DNA from: an uncultured Oscillospiraceae bacterium
GTDB lineage: Bacteria; Bacillota; Clostridia; UBA1212; UBA1255
Direction: 5' to 3'
NCBI GenBank assembly: GCA_902462635.1
Contig: CABQCN010000099.1
Span: 1-5,963 of the forward strand
DNA length: 5,963 bases
Shown here: positions 1 through 5,963 of the stretch, piece after piece
Position numbering within the stretch: position 1 is the first letter of the stretch
How the letters are laid out: each line of letters begins with the position of its first letter
Notes under the pieces: generated by a model
The model's database searches: none
Seen by the model: only the letters and a program-made list of their open reading frames with translations
What the model was told of the DNA's origin: nothing
Program-made: the position numbers and the translations under genes

Positions 1-1
1 A

Positions 2-547
2 GAGCCGGTTCCGGAGGGAAAAAAGATCACCGTTTCGGTGCTGGTTCCGAAAAAGATGTCTGTTCGTCTGGAAAACGGAACAATTTTAAAATCGGGGGAT
101 TCTTTTGAGGCTGTAATCGGCCAGTCGATCAATTTCCAGATGTGTTCCAATAATTGGGATAACGATTTATATGATGATCACGGAAACGGAATTGCAGGTA
201 CGGTCGTGTATCACTTTGTAGTAGCGGACAGCTATACACAAAGAGGGTATGACGCAGAAAGCCATACGCTTACCGTTCCGAAGGGCGATCCCGTGCTCCG
301 GACCGATACCAACAACTTCTTCATGGCCTATAAATATCATTTTATAAAGGGCGATTACAACAAGCAGACAGGAATCGAACAGGTGGTAAATACTCCGCTT
401 GAATCGCTTTCCGTCAACCTGCCGTTGGGATCGACGATTACTTCCAGCGCATATGCTTCTTATCAGCATCTTACGACGGAAAATGTATTTATTGAGCAAG
501 CGGAGGATAAAACGATTTCATACCGCGATTATTATTGGGATTATTGA
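2..547 (+). CDS. C-terminal part of an unrecognised, probably extracellular beta-rich protein (5' partial)
   Basis: The reading frame is open from base 2 to a TGA at 545-547, giving about 181 residues, and the true start lies left of the window. The first Met-like codon in frame is a GTG at 38-40, but it has no ribosome binding site and sits inside continuous coding sequence, so it is not taken as the start. I do not recognise the family. The visible chain is polar and rich in Asn, Asp, Ser, Thr and Tyr, with alternating hydrophobic residues typical of beta-sandwich or Ig-like extracellular domains (for example VSVLVPKKMSVRLENGTI near the start and LSVNLPLGSTITSSAYASY later). There is one Cys, no membrane segment and no LPXTG-type sorting signal; the protein ends in the aromatic/acidic tail RDYYWDY. 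It converges on icd and is followed by a strong hairpin. A surface or secreted role is inferred from composition only. Confidence 0.8.
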   Translation, partial: EPVPEGKKITVSVLVPKKMSVRLENGTILKSGDSFEAVIGQSINFQMCSNNWDNDLYDDHGNGIAGTVVYHFVVADSYTQRGYDAESHTLTVPKGDPVLRTDTNNFFMAYKYHFIKGDYNKQTGIEQVVNTPLESLSVNLPLGSTITSSAYASYQHLTTENVFIEQAEDKTISYRDYYWDY

Positions 548-568
548 TGGATGATTTTTGAATAAAGA

Positions 569-599
569 AAGCGCTCATCCAAGTTTCGGATGGGCGCTT
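569..599. terminator. Rho-independent terminator hairpin, probably bidirectional
   Basis: Arms at 569-580 (AAGCGCTCATCC) and 588-599 (GGATGGGCGCTT) pair over 12 bases with a single G-T wobble, around a 7-base loop. On the + strand the stem is followed by A and five T (600-605), a usable U-tract for the left-hand gene. On the - strand the stem is followed by TCTTTATT, a weaker U-tract serving icd. The hairpin sits in the 76-base gap between two convergent genes, 21 bases after one stop and 24 bases after the other, which fits a shared terminator. Confidence 0.88.
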
Positions 600-623
600 A
601 TTTTTGTATGCGATCCGGGCGTT

Positions 624-1826
624 TTAAAGCTGCGAGGCGGTTTCCCGCAGGAAGCCTTCAAGATCCAGCACCTGCACGGAAGGCAGCGACGACAATAAGG
701 CGAGATCACCTGTCATTTTACCGGATGCAACGGTAGAAAGTACGGCGGCTTCCGCACGGCGCGCAAAATCAGAAAGCGCCGGAAGGCCGTCGAGTTCGCC
801 GCGTTTTGCGAGCGCTCCCGTCCAGGCAAAAATCGTTGCGATGGGGTTTGTAGAAGTTTTCTCTCCTTTTAGATATTTATGATAATGGCGCGGGATCGTG
901 CCGTGCGCGGCTTCATATTCATAATAGCCATGCGGGGAAACCAATACGGAGGTCATCATGGCAAGGCTGCCGAAGGCGGTGGCAAGCATATCGGAGAAAA
1001 CATCTCCATCGTAATTCTTACACGCCCAGATAAAGCCGCCCTTAGATTTCATAACGCGGGCGATCGCATCGTCTACAAGCGTATAAAAATACGTAATGCC
1101 GGCGGCCGCGAACTTTTCTTTATATTCGGTTTCATACAGATCCGCAAAGAGATCTTTAAAATGATGGTCGTACTTTTTGGAAATCGTATCCTTAGAAGAA
1201 AACCAGAGATCCAATTTTTCTGAAAGCGCATATTCAAAACAAGTGCGCGCGAAACTCGCGATAGAGGAATCCAGATTATGCATCCCGGTCACAACGCCGG
1301 CCGAGGCGGAAAAATCTTTGATCAGCTGAACCGTCTGCGTGCCGTCCGGCGACGTGATGACCAGCTCCGCTTTGCTGCCTTTTTCCACCACCGCGTCCAC
1401 TGCCGCATAAATATCGCCGTATGCATGACGGGCAATAACGATCGGCGCTTCCCAGGTAGGAACGAGCGGTGAAATTCCCTTTACAAGGATCGGAGCACGG
1501 AAAACCGTACCGTCCAAAATGGAGCGGATCGTCGCATTCGGGCTTTTCCACATTTTTTTCAGATGAAATTCTTCTACGCGCGCCGCATTCGGCGTAATCG
1601 TAGCGCATTTTACGGCCACACCGTATTTCTTCGTGGCATTGGCGGCGTCGACCGTAACCTGGTCTTCTGTAGCATCCCTGTTTTCTAACCCGAGATCATA
1701 GTATTCCGTTTTCAAGTCCACAAAGGGAGCGATCAATATTTCTTTGATTTTTTCCCAGATCACCCGCGTCATCTCATCCCCATCCATCTCAACGAGCGGC
1801 GTTTTCATTTTGATCTTATCGTTCAT
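624..1826 (-). CDS. icd: NADP-dependent isocitrate dehydrogenase, eukaryotic-type (homodimeric IDH1/IDH2-like)
   Basis: This cytosolic enzyme oxidatively decarboxylates isocitrate to 2-oxoglutarate and makes NADPH, in the TCA cycle and glutamate supply. The 400-residue protein aligns almost end to end with human IDH1 as I recall it. Visible residues include VEMDGDEMTR (12-21), the substrate loop MWKSPN (92-97) with Ser95 and Asn97, Arg101, Arg110, Arg133 in ARHAYGD (equivalent to human Arg132), Tyr140, Lys212, and metal ligands Asp252, Asp275 and Asp279. Arg313-His314 after AAHGT match the pair that reads the NADP 2'-phosphate, so NADP rather than NAD is expected. One oddity is Pro312 where the human enzyme has Thr313 in that loop. 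The ATG at 1824-1826 overlaps the stop of the upstream uridylyltransferase gene as ATGA and is preceded by AAGGAGG. A later Met (residue 7) lies too far from that site. The gene is the last of the minus-strand operon and ends just before a hairpin. Confidence 0.96.
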   Translation of the reverse strand: MNDKIKMKTPLVEMDGDEMTRVIWEKIKEILIAPFVDLKTEYYDLGLENRDATEDQVTVDAANATKKYGVAVKCATITPNAARVEEFHLKKMWKSPNATIRSILDGTVFRAPILVKGISPLVPTWEAPIVIARHAYGDIYAAVDAVVEKGSKAELVITSPDGTQTVQLIKDFSASAGVVTGMHNLDSSIASFARTCFEYALSEKLDLWFSSKDTISKKYDHHFKDLFADLYETEYKEKFAAAGITYFYTLVDDAIARVMKSKGGFIWACKNYDGDVFSDMLATAFGSLAMMTSVLVSPHGYYEYEAAHGTIPRHYHKYLKGEKTSTNPIATIFAWTGALAKRGELDGLPALSDFARRAEAAVLSTVASGKMTGDLALLSSLPSVQVLDLEGFLRETASQL

Positions 1827-3091
1827 TTCCGGTTTTCCTCCTTATGTATATTGAGATACATTTCCCGTGCGCTTTCCGCGCTGTCTACGCCCGTGGGATT
1901 TTTCACGGGCGCGAATTCTTCCGTGCGTTCGACGCGCAGGATCCCCATGTCGTCAAGACAGGAAAACGCATCGAACAGGAATCGTTCAAATTTATATCCA
2001 TCCGCTGCCACGGCACGTTCACCGGTGCGGAAATCGATATACTCCAGCTTTTTGACCGCTGTATGATAAGAAAGACCCGCGCCGGCAAGCCGCACTGCGG
2101 TGTCGATCTCAAAGATATAGTTTAAAACATTCGTATCGCCGTATACCCATACGCCGTTTTTATCCTTCAGTTCCGCAAGGTCTTGCGGGATCTCCGTATA
2201 TTCGATGACGCACGGCGCGCCGCCCCGTTTGCAGAAAACGCCCGCTTTTTCATCGGCGGTACGCTTGATAAAAGATTTCGCAGCCGCTTTTTTCCCCGAC
2301 TCCTCGAAGAATCCCAAAAATAGGGGATCGGCCATTTTTACAAGGCAGTTGTCGATTCCGCAGATAAAAATTCTGCTCACGCCGCGCCGGCGCATATCTT
2401 CCAGACCGCCCGACTGCAGAAGAGAGGCAAACAAACCGCCGTTTCCGTTCGGACTTTTCAATACGGTGTATTTATTCTCAAGCAGCAGTTTCCCGTTTCG
2501 GTCCATGGCGGGGATCATCGTCTGGCGGAAAAAGAAAATATTTTCTTTTCCGTAGCCGAAATAATCGTGCGCCGCAAAAAACGATACGGTTTCCTCATGA
2601 TTGATGTGGCTCGTCATAATGTACCACGGCACGGAGCATCCCGCTTCTGCCGAAACTTTTTGCAGGCCGCGGCACTGGATCTCAAAAAGAGAGCGGTGAG
2701 AAGGCAAACCGATGTCAAACGTACCTTTCGGCCCCGGATGTCCGAGGCGCGTCCCCTGACCGCCCGCCATCGTCAATGCGGCCAGCTTCCCGGCGGCGAT
2801 TTCAGCAAGGCCGCGCCGGCAGAGACGGCTGCGTTCTTCTGCAGGCATCGAGGACAGATCCGTACATCCGATCGGCTCGATTTCCCCTTTCTCCTTCTCC
2901 GCAGCAGCGCCGGATATTCCGATATTCCGGTACAGTCGTTCCATAAGCGGGAAATCGATCGTCTCAATATCCTGCAGAAGGGCAAATTTCCGTTCTTCTT
3001 CCAATTCGTCGTAAAACGTCAGGAGCGCTTCCTGTCCGAATCGTTTCAACTTTATCAAAAGCGCGGCCTTTTTATCCTCACTTGACAACAT
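1823..3091 (-). CDS. UDPGP-family uridylyltransferase, UDP-N-acetylglucosamine pyrophosphorylase (UAP)-like
   Basis: It is predicted to join UTP and a sugar-1-phosphate into a UDP-sugar plus pyrophosphate in the cytosol. The 422-residue chain carries the family's motifs in order: a helical N-terminal region (1-100); the nucleotide loop AGGQGTRLG (109-117) followed by PKG (121-123) and LPSHRSLFEIQ (129-139); PNGNGGLF (214-221); GIDNCLVKMADP (245-256); CVIEYTEI (294-301); the KKLEY segment (347-351); FERFLFDAF (368-376); and EEFAPVKNPTGVDSAESAR near the end (391-409). These resemble eukaryotic UDP-GlcNAc pyrophosphorylase (UAP1/AGX) more than bacterial GalU or GlmU, so UDP-GlcNAc or UDP-GalNAc is the likeliest product; UDP-glucose cannot be excluded. 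It is shorter than human AGX (about 505-520 residues). I chose the ATG at 3089-3091 because AAGGGAGG lies 11 bases upstream and the family-like sequence begins there; the frame stays open to 3187, but that extension is antisense-like filler. A TTG at 3092-3094 is an alternative start. Confidence 0.92.
   Translation of the reverse strand: MLSSEDKKAALLIKLKRFGQEALLTFYDELEEERKFALLQDIETIDFPLMERLYRNIGISGAAAEKEKGEIEPIGCTDLSSMPAEERSRLCRRGLAEIAAGKLAALTMAGGQGTRLGHPGPKGTFDIGLPSHRSLFEIQCRGLQKVSAEAGCSVPWYIMTSHINHEETVSFFAAHDYFGYGKENIFFFRQTMIPAMDRNGKLLLENKYTVLKSPNGNGGLFASLLQSGGLEDMRRRGVSRIFICGIDNCLVKMADPLFLGFFEESGKKAAAKSFIKRTADEKAGVFCKRGGAPCVIEYTEIPQDLAELKDKNGVWVYGDTNVLNYIFEIDTAVRLAGAGLSYHTAVKKLEYIDFRTGERAVAADGYKFERFLFDAFSCLDDMGILRVERTEEFAPVKNPTGVDSAESAREMYLNIHKEENRK
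1837..1843 (-). promoter_or_regulatory. Shine-Dalgarno site of icd, inside the upstream coding region
   Basis: AAGGAGG on the - strand lies 10 bases before the icd ATG. It is read as Lys-Glu-(Glu) codons near the C-terminus of the uridylyltransferase (the tail HKEENRK). Together with the ATGA stop/start overlap it fixes the icd start and points to translational coupling. Confidence 0.9.
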
Positions 3092-5963
3092 CAAACGAGA
3101 CGCCTCCCTTGCTTGCGGCCGCAGTCGTATCTCCGAAATATTTATGTGCCACACTTTCCACCTGGGAAGTACACTGCAGATTTTCAACTTTGATCTGCCG
3201 GAGGTCTCCGCCGCTAAAAGTCATTCTGATCTCGATATCCTCCATGGAAAGCTGGTTGGAAAATACGTAACGGTACGGCGTCTGCTGCGCGCCGATTTCA
3301 TAAACCGCCGTTGCGTCTTCCAGAAGATAACCCGCGTGGTATACTTCGATTTTCACGGAAGCATTCCCGCTGCAGGAAGCCAGGAAGGTCAGTTCCGCCT
3401 GATCGCCATACTGAAAGCCTTTCATCGGCGAAGACGTATATCCGACATCCGTCTTTCTCATTTCGATCTCTTTTACGGCAACCTGAGAATGGAATGGGAC
3501 GAGATAAACGGAACCTTCCCAAGAGCCGTCCTGTTTTACAGATTTCAAAAGTCCGTTTTTATCGCTGTCTCCAAGCTGTACGATGTTATAGGACGCATCG
3601 CCTCGGCGTACCGGTACCGATGCGCCGGTACCGCCGGTTGCCGTCTTCCTCGGCTGATCCTCGCGCTGCAGGCGGCCGATCGCTTCTTCTTCCGCAGTCT
3701 TTACCAGCGAATACATCGTGTCTTTCGTATCGTACGGCACAATGATATGCGTAAATTTAACTCCATGGCTGGCCAAATATTTCAGCTGTGCATACGCTTT
3801 GTCCGGATCTGTGGACAAGGAAGAATATTCGCCGAGCGTACTGTTGTAATGCCCCCCGCCATACGCAAGCTGTATGAAATTGTTTACATCATCGCAAAAA
3901 TATCCGTATCTCGTGCCGCCGTACGCTGTGCCGCAAATGGAAACGACATCTGTCGGCGAAATCCGCGTGTCGGCTTCGCCCAGGAAGCCGCTGACCGCAT
4001 CGCCTTCCGGGATCTGGTGAGCATTGATCGCTTCCGGCGGGAATCCCGCAAGCAGCGCTTCACGGTACGCTTCCAAAATTCGTTTATTGATGATGTTTCT
4101 GGTGTAAAGGCTCCATTGGGTAAAATATTCGCTCTTGCCGTATACATCCCATTCGCCTCTGCTTTGCTGTGTATTCCTGCCATCCGGATCATACCGAGGC
4201 GCGTCGATCTCTGCTTCCGAAGCAAAATTCGTCCCGAATTTCCGATTGATATTTTCCACGGATCCATATAGACCAAGAAGGTACTTCCGGAACCCTTCGA
4301 TCATATTCGGATGATAATCCCCGATCGAACCCGCAACGTTAATCTCCTGCTCATGTACCGGAGAAACGTCCACCAGCCGTTCCGGCTCCCCGCTGCTGCC
4401 GCGGAATTCCACCGCCAGCTGCTGGAGCATCGTCCGCAGCGGATACAAACGGAGTTTTGCCAATTCCGGAATCCCGTCCGCATACGTGCCGATCAAAAAG
4501 GAACTGTCGAGTTCCTGATAAACGCCGCCTTCATTGTCTCTGCCGATAGACGCATAGGCCGGGCTGCCCGTCGTGCGATCCACCACGGCAACAAGGTTCT
4601 GCATCGCCTGGATCGCATTCCAGCGATGTGTAAAACACGGTTCCCAGACATTATATTGCGAATGGTATTTCTGCTTTTCACGCGTGCCGAAAACGTATTC
4701 CCATTCCTCATACGTTGCGTTTTGCAGATATTCAACGAGTTCCTGAAGCTCCGCCTTGCCGAATTTGTTCAGTTTCTCCGTTACGCCGTTGCCTAGATCC
4801 GTTCTGATGTGGTTGAACTCCGCATAGTCGACATATCCGTCCGGATTGGGCTTCGCATAGGTAGAATAAAAACGGTTCTCCTTATATCCCACGTTCAGAA
4901 GATTGCCATCTAAATTTTCAGAAACGCCGCTTCCATAAATCTTTACGTTTGAGAAGGTGTCTTCCTTCAAAGACGCCACGAGTTCTCCGGGAAATGCGGA
5001 ATCATATACGCCGCTAGCGTTGCGGTCCAGCTGGATATCCGATTTTGTCCAGGATGAATCGCTGCAGTCCAGGTAATAAACCGCTTTGCTTTCCAGAAAA
5101 GTAACGATCAGCTTTTGATATTCCGAATCTTCGCCGTCCTGCGAATATGCGGCAAGCGTGATCCGCTGTGATTTTACGCCTTTTTCGAAACCGCCGTTTA
5201 CGGATTTTTTAAAAGATCCGTCGTCAAGATCGTATAACTCGTATTTTGATCCGGAGCCGTCGGAGAATTTAGAAGCTACGAAAATATAGTTCTTATCGCT
5301 GCCCGGCAGGAACTTTCCGATTTCGATCGTGTAAGGTGCCTCGACGCCCTGCGGCGTAAAGGAATACCGAAGAGATCCGTACGTGTCGAATACTTTGATC
5401 GATTTCGCCGCATTGCGCGTCGCGTCGTACGCAGCCGCAGCGATCAGCGCTTGTCCGGAGGAGGAATTTCCCGTTTTGACGATGACGCCTCCCTGCACGT
5501 CCGCCGGGAAAGCCAGAAACTGTGAGGTACAGGCCTGACTGGTATTAAAAACGCGTATCAGCGTATTGTTCGCGCCGTCTTCCCCCTGTCCCGCTACGAT
5601 CATCGGCGCCTGACTGACCTTTTCATAGCCCGTATCATAATCGTTCAGCTGCAAGCCGTAGATTTCTGTCTGAACGCCAAGATTCAAATTCGGCTCCGTA
5701 TAATAAACCGCATTTGTCGTTCCGTTCGATATAAAATTGGGCAGCGTGATAAACGCATTTACAATATCGGCCTCCTGCGCGCCTTTCAGCCTGAGCGACA
5801 GCGCTTCAAGCGTGTATATATCTGAAAAAGTATCGGCAAAGTCCTTCCGATAAGAAAAAACCGCCAGCTTTCCGTCGTATACGACATATTCCGCGCCCAT
5901 TGCGGCGGCTAGTTCTTCCGCGCTTTTCTTCCCATATTGTTCCGTTGTAATATATAGAATGTC
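3078..5963 (-). CDS. Large probable secreted or surface glycoside-hydrolase-like protein, GH42/clan GH-A-like barrel (5' partial)
   Basis: The frame is open from the right edge to a TGA at 3078-3080, giving 961 residues in view. The first Met codon (5898-5900) has no ribosome site and coding continues upstream of it, so the true start and any signal peptide lie outside. Numbered from the edge, three parts are visible. Residues about 119-321 repeat a pattern of hydrophobic strands and Asp/Gly turns (PMIVAGQGEDG, IKVFDTYGSLRYSF, YELYDLDDGSF), suggesting a beta-propeller. Residues about 360-760 resemble a GH42-like TIM barrel: HEQEIN (537-542), then GFRKYLLGLYGSVENINRKF (557-575 region), and STLGEYSS around Glu712 followed by a helix, ASHGVKF and THIIVPYD. 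A Gly/Thr/Pro linker (about 770-785) leads to a beta-sandwich tail (about 791-961). No membrane anchor is seen at the C-terminus. The hydrolase fold is inferred from motif order and spacing; the substrate is unknown. The Asn-Glu pair usual for clan GH-A acid/base is absent. It overlaps the next gene by 14 bases. Confidence 0.9.
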   Translation of the reverse strand, partial: DILYITTEQYGKKSAEELAAAMGAEYVVYDGKLAVFSYRKDFADTFSDIYTLEALSLRLKGAQEADIVNAFITLPNFISNGTTNAVYYTEPNLNLGVQTEIYGLQLNDYDTGYEKVSQAPMIVAGQGEDGANNTLIRVFNTSQACTSQFLAFPADVQGGVIVKTGNSSSGQALIAAAAYDATRNAAKSIKVFDTYGSLRYSFTPQGVEAPYTIEIGKFLPGSDKNYIFVASKFSDGSGSKYELYDLDDGSFKKSVNGGFEKGVKSQRITLAAYSQDGEDSEYQKLIVTFLESKAVYYLDCSDSSWTKSDIQLDRNASGVYDSAFPGELVASLKEDTFSNVKIYGSGVSENLDGNLLNVGYKENRFYSTYAKPNPDGYVDYAEFNHIRTDLGNGVTEKLNKFGKAELQELVEYLQNATYEEWEYVFGTREKQKYHSQYNVWEPCFTHRWNAIQAMQNLVAVVDRTTGSPAYASIGRDNEGGVYQELDSSFLIGTYADGIPELAKLRLYPLRTMLQQLAVEFRGSSGEPERLVDVSPVHEQEINVAGSIGDYHPNMIEGFRKYLLGLYGSVENINRKFGTNFASEAEIDAPRYDPDGRNTQQSRGEWDVYGKSEYFTQWSLYTRNIINKRILEAYREALLAGFPPEAINAHQIPEGDAVSGFLGEADTRISPTDVVSICGTAYGGTRYGYFCDDVNNFIQLAYGGGHYNSTLGEYSSLSTDPDKAYAQLKYLASHGVKFTHIIVPYDTKDTMYSLVKTAEEEAIGRLQREDQPRKTATGGTGASVPVRRGDASYNIVQLGDSDKNGLLKSVKQDGSWEGSVYLVPFHSQVAVKEIEMRKTDVGYTSSPMKGFQYGDQAELTFLASCSGNASVKIEVYHAGYLLEDATAVYEIGAQQTPYRYVFSNQLSMEDIEIRMTFSGGDLRQIKVENLQCTSQVESVAHKYFGDTTAAASKGGVSFDVVK
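3081..3593 (-). other. Putative C-terminal beta-sandwich region of the large protein
   Basis: About 170 residues after the linker alternate hydrophobic and polar residues in strand-like runs (SVYLVPFHSQVAVKEIEM, QAELTFLASCSGNASVKIEV, QTPYRYVFSN, IEIRMTFSGGDLRQIKVENL). The run containing YRYVFSN and EIRMTFSGG, with a late conserved-looking strand, resembles carbohydrate-binding-module-type jelly rolls commonly appended to hydrolases. The exact family is not recognised. Confidence 0.45.
3103..3110 (-). promoter_or_regulatory. Shine-Dalgarno site of the UDPGP-family gene
   Basis: AAGGGAGG on the - strand is 11 bases upstream of the ATG at 3091 and 8 bases upstream of an in-frame TTG at 3094. 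It lies inside the final codons of the large upstream gene (encoding part of SKGGVSFDVVK). It decides the start against the longer open frame reaching 3187. Confidence 0.82.
3696..4883 (-). other. Putative GH42/clan GH-A-like TIM-barrel region of the large protein
   Basis: Two acidic positions stand out: the HEQE motif (Glu codons at 4350-4352 and 4344-4346) and the Glu in LGEYSS (codon 3828-3830). The gap of 172-174 residues is close to the spacing I recall for GH42 beta-galactosidases (about 171 in the Thermus A4 enzyme). The segment FRKYLLGLYGSVENINRKFGTNF about 18-20 residues after HEQE matches the GH42 pattern of F-R-x-W-L-x-x-x-Y-G-T, L-N-x-x-W-G-T. The HGVKF segment after the second Glu resembles the HGAD segment of that family. 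This is an inference from motifs only. Confidence 0.5.
5001..5610 (-). other. Putative beta-propeller (FG-GAP-like) region of the large protein
   Basis: About 200 residues contain at least four units of similar plan: a run of small hydrophobic residues, an Asp/Gly/Ser-rich turn, then a strand pairing with YDLDDG- or FDTYG-like endings. Examples start at PMIVAGQGEDG, ALIAAAAYDATRN, YTIEIGKFLPGSDKNYIFVAS and ITLAAYSQDGEDSEYQKLIV. This is the look of propeller blades that often mediate binding in extracellular proteins. The repeats are divergent, and blade number cannot be set by eye. Confidence 0.5.

Noticed and set aside
879..1223. + strand open frame of 114 codons opposite icd
   Set aside because: It is a shadow of the strongly supported icd gene, with no ribosome site or known motif.
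2567..3085. + strand open frame of 172 codons opposite the pyrophosphorylase gene
   Set aside because: It is the antisense of a gene with clear family motifs; its translation is Arg/Phe-rich without domain character.
3092..3187. Longer N-terminus for the UDPGP-family protein starting at 3187
   Set aside because: The extra 32 residues are an out-of-frame reading of the upstream gene's end, and the Shine-Dalgarno site at 3103-3110 supports the ATG at 3091.
3144..4271. Long + strand open frame of 375 codons opposite the large gene
   Set aside because: It is rich in Arg, Phe and Ile in a pattern typical of antisense reading, has no recognisable motif or good ribosome site, and lies entirely inside a better supported minus-strand gene.
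5898..5900. ATG as the start of the large gene
   Set aside because: The frame continues without a stop to the window edge with protein-like sequence (DILYITTEQYG), no ribosome site precedes this ATG, and there is no signal peptide after it.
1..5963. CRISPR arrays, tRNA or rRNA genes, insertion sequences, riboswitches
   Set aside because: No regularly spaced direct repeats, no cloverleaf-like pattern, no transposase-like protein and no inverted-repeat ends were seen; non-coding space is only the 76-base terminator gap.

Overview
The window reads as chromosomal DNA from a Gram-positive, Clostridia-like bacterium. The two genes whose starts lie in the window have strong purine-rich Shine-Dalgarno sites, coding is dense with overlapping reading frames, base composition looks moderate (about half G+C by eye), and two gene families resemble eukaryotic versions: a eukaryotic-type NADP isocitrate dehydrogenase and a UAP-type UDP-sugar pyrophosphorylase. 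The lineage is an inference from style and family content only.

Layout. On the + strand, bases 2-547 hold the C-terminal end of a protein I do not recognise; it enters from the left edge and looks extracellular and beta-rich. A 76-base gap (548-623) holds one strong hairpin, probably a bidirectional terminator between convergent genes. The rest of the window is a tightly packed minus-strand gene train, read right to left: a very large partial gene (5963 down to 3078) for a probable surface or secreted glycoside-hydrolase-like protein, then a UDPGP-family uridylyltransferase (3091 down to 1823), then icd (1826 down to 624). The first junction overlaps by 14 bases and the second by 4 (ATGA). 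Each downstream Shine-Dalgarno site lies inside the preceding coding region, so the three are almost certainly co-transcribed and probably translationally coupled. No promoter for this operon is visible, because it begins beyond the right edge.

The large gene is the least ordinary item. Its N-terminal third looks like a beta-propeller (FG-GAP-like). The middle resembles a TIM-barrel hydrolase of the GH42/clan GH-A kind, with an acidic motif, a characteristic helix/YGS segment about 18-20 residues later, and a second candidate Glu about 172 residues further on. The C-terminus looks like a beta-sandwich after a short Gly/Thr/Pro linker. The usual Asn-Glu acid/base pair is replaced by His-Glu-Gln-Glu, so activity is uncertain.

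How the genes work together is not obvious. The pyrophosphorylase would make a UDP-sugar (probably UDP-GlcNAc) for envelope or glycan synthesis, and icd makes 2-oxoglutarate and NADPH in the cytosol. The large protein would act on glycans outside the cell. A link between glycan use, envelope precursor supply and central carbon flux is possible, but co-location for expression level alone is equally possible. I found no CRISPR array, tRNA, rRNA, mobile element or defence system.
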